A DNA stretch of 6,108 nt from Nitrososphaerales archaeon (GTDB lineage Archaea; Thermoproteota; Nitrososphaeria; Nitrososphaerales; CADDZS01): positions 1 through 6,108 of the forward strand of contig JASHXQ010000138.1 in assembly GCA_030043455.1 (NCBI GenBank), written 5' to 3'. Below are positions 5,532 to 6,108 of the stretch, in pieces. Every line of letters starts with the position of its first letter. Position 1 is the stretch's first letter. The translations under genes were made by a program, and so were the position numbers. The notes beneath the pieces were generated by a model. The model worked only from the letters and a program-made list of their open reading frames with translations. It was not told the origin of the DNA and did no database searches.

Positions 5532-5550
5532 CAATTCTAGTCAAGAATTG
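5532..5550. repeat. Palindrome CAATTC-N7-GAATTG in the divergent gap
   Basis: Perfect 6-bp arms at 5532-5537 and 5545-5550, about 75 nt upstream of the CorA TATA box. It is outside any predicted transcript. A binding site is possible, but AT-rich short arms make chance the default reading. The remainder of the 249-nt gap 5408-5656 shows nothing else apart from the promoter. Confidence 0.2.
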
Positions 5551-5618
5551 AATGCGCCCGATGATTCAAGCCGTTCAGGACGCTCGATGTTGTGGTGAAG
5601 TCCGTTGGTCCATTCTAA

Positions 5619-5633
5619 AAATCAATTATATAC
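5619..5633 (+). promoter_or_regulatory. TATA box of the corA gene, leaderless geometry
   Basis: TTATATAC at 5626-5633 follows the A-rich BRE-like AAAAATC reaching to about 5623. Its centre is about 27-28 nt before the A of the ATG at 5657, the normal TATA-to-transcript-start distance, so the mRNA probably starts at or within a few nt of the start codon (leaderless). There is no Shine-Dalgarno sequence. This decides the choice of 5657 over the in-frame ATGs at 5552 and 5561, which lie upstream of the box. Confidence 0.6.
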
Positions 5634-5656
5634 GAATTTCAATCCCAACGAAAGCG

Positions 5657-6108
5657 ATGTCCCTAGCTCAAAGATCCTATAACGAGACTCCAAAGATCAG
5701 TTCAATATCCGAATCCGGAATGTCCTGGACGGACGTCCTAGATCCCGGCGTGGCGGAGATGTCAGCACTCGGACGTGATCATCATTTTAACTCCTTCGAC
5801 CTGGAGGCTTACTCGTCCCCCATGCAATTGACGAAGATAGAGGATCGGGGGGAGTATCTCTTCATCATCCTGCAAATACCTCATCAAGAGGGCCAAGCGG
5901 TCATCGATCATCACCCAATTTCGATGTTTCTGAGCAAGGAGTACTTGGTTAGCTTGCATCCATCCAGTCTCAAACAGGTTTCAGAACTGTTCCAATCTTG
6001 CAGTAAAGACGAAGACAAACGAGGCGTGTTCATGAAGTCTCCGGCATATCTGGCCTACCGGATCATTGACATGCTAGTGGACGGTATTTTCACGATTTTA
6101 GATAACGT
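5657..6108 (+). CDS. corA: CorA-family divalent metal ion transporter, N-terminal domain (3' end cut by window edge)
   Basis: 150 residues from ATG, open to the window edge. CorA proteins are homopentameric inner-membrane channels for Mg2+ (some also Co2+ or Ni2+), with a large cytoplasmic N-terminal domain and two C-terminal helices bearing a GMN motif. The visible part is only the cytoplasmic domain: W24-x-D-V opens the first strand, EYLFIIL (67-73 region) and PISMFLSKEYLVSLH (87-101) form the central sheet, and SPAYLAYRIIDMLVD (128-142) begins the long helix leading to the pore. The GMN loop and the membrane helices lie beyond the edge, so integrity cannot be judged. The start was chosen from the TATA spacing; the frame is open back to 5552, but that extension does not look like the family. 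It is divergent from the SWEET-like gene. Selectivity and regulation cannot be read here. Confidence 0.88.
   Translation, partial: MSLAQRSYNETPKISSISESGMSWTDVLDPGVAEMSALGRDHHFNSFDLEAYSSPMQLTKIEDRGEYLFIILQIPHQEGQAVIDHHPISMFLSKEYLVSLHPSSLKQVSELFQSCSKDEDKRGVFMKSPAYLAYRIIDMLVDGIFTILDN

Noticed and set aside
5552..5656. In-frame N-terminal extension of the CorA gene from ATG 5552 or 5561
   Set aside because: The frame is open, but the TATA box at 5626-5633 lies inside it and fits a start at 5657, and the extra residues do not resemble the CorA N-terminus.
5762..5959. Minus-strand 65-codon frame in the CorA gene
   Set aside because: It is antisense to the conserved CorA cytoplasmic domain.

Overview
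The window most likely comes from an archaeon, probably of the Thaumarchaeota/TACK side, though I cannot place it by sequence search. The evidence is: TATA-like boxes 28-36 nt before start codons (one with an A-rich BRE-like element), almost no Shine-Dalgarno signals, three TTG starts among seven genes, exported proteins crowded with N-glycosylation sequons, and a short winged-helix regulator with two C-terminal membrane helices. No rRNA, tRNA, CRISPR array or intact transposase gene is present.

Layout from left to right. Positions 1-682 (minus) hold a molybdopterin-dependent oxidoreductase of the sulfite oxidase/YedY superfamily, cut by the window edge. Positions 853-2457 (minus) hold a secreted Asp-box beta-propeller protein. 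Positions 2675-3148 (minus) hold a small pilin-like membrane-anchored protein, and 3356-4081 (minus) a larger membrane-anchored exoprotein with a C-terminal beta-sandwich-like end. Divergent from that gene is a membrane-tethered winged-helix regulator at 4246-4767 (plus). It converges, with only 22 nt between the stops, on a seven-helix SWEET-like membrane protein at 4790-5407 (minus). Divergent again, at 5657 onward (plus), is the N-terminal half of a CorA-family metal transporter, cut by the right edge.

Three adjacent genes (853-4081) encode exported, sequon-rich proteins, each with its own gap of about 200 nt and at least two with a clear TATA-like box, so they look like separately transcribed surface genes and not one operon. 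The divergent regulator is the obvious local candidate to control the nearest one. A TTTGGA-N5-TCCAAA palindrome lies in their shared promoter region. Other unexplained structures are an 8-bp-arm palindrome upstream of the propeller gene, a REP/MITE-like inverted repeat at 3270-3343, and a protein-like 49-codon open frame (3165-3314) that overlaps that repeat. These links are inference; no metabolic pathway connects the genes visibly.
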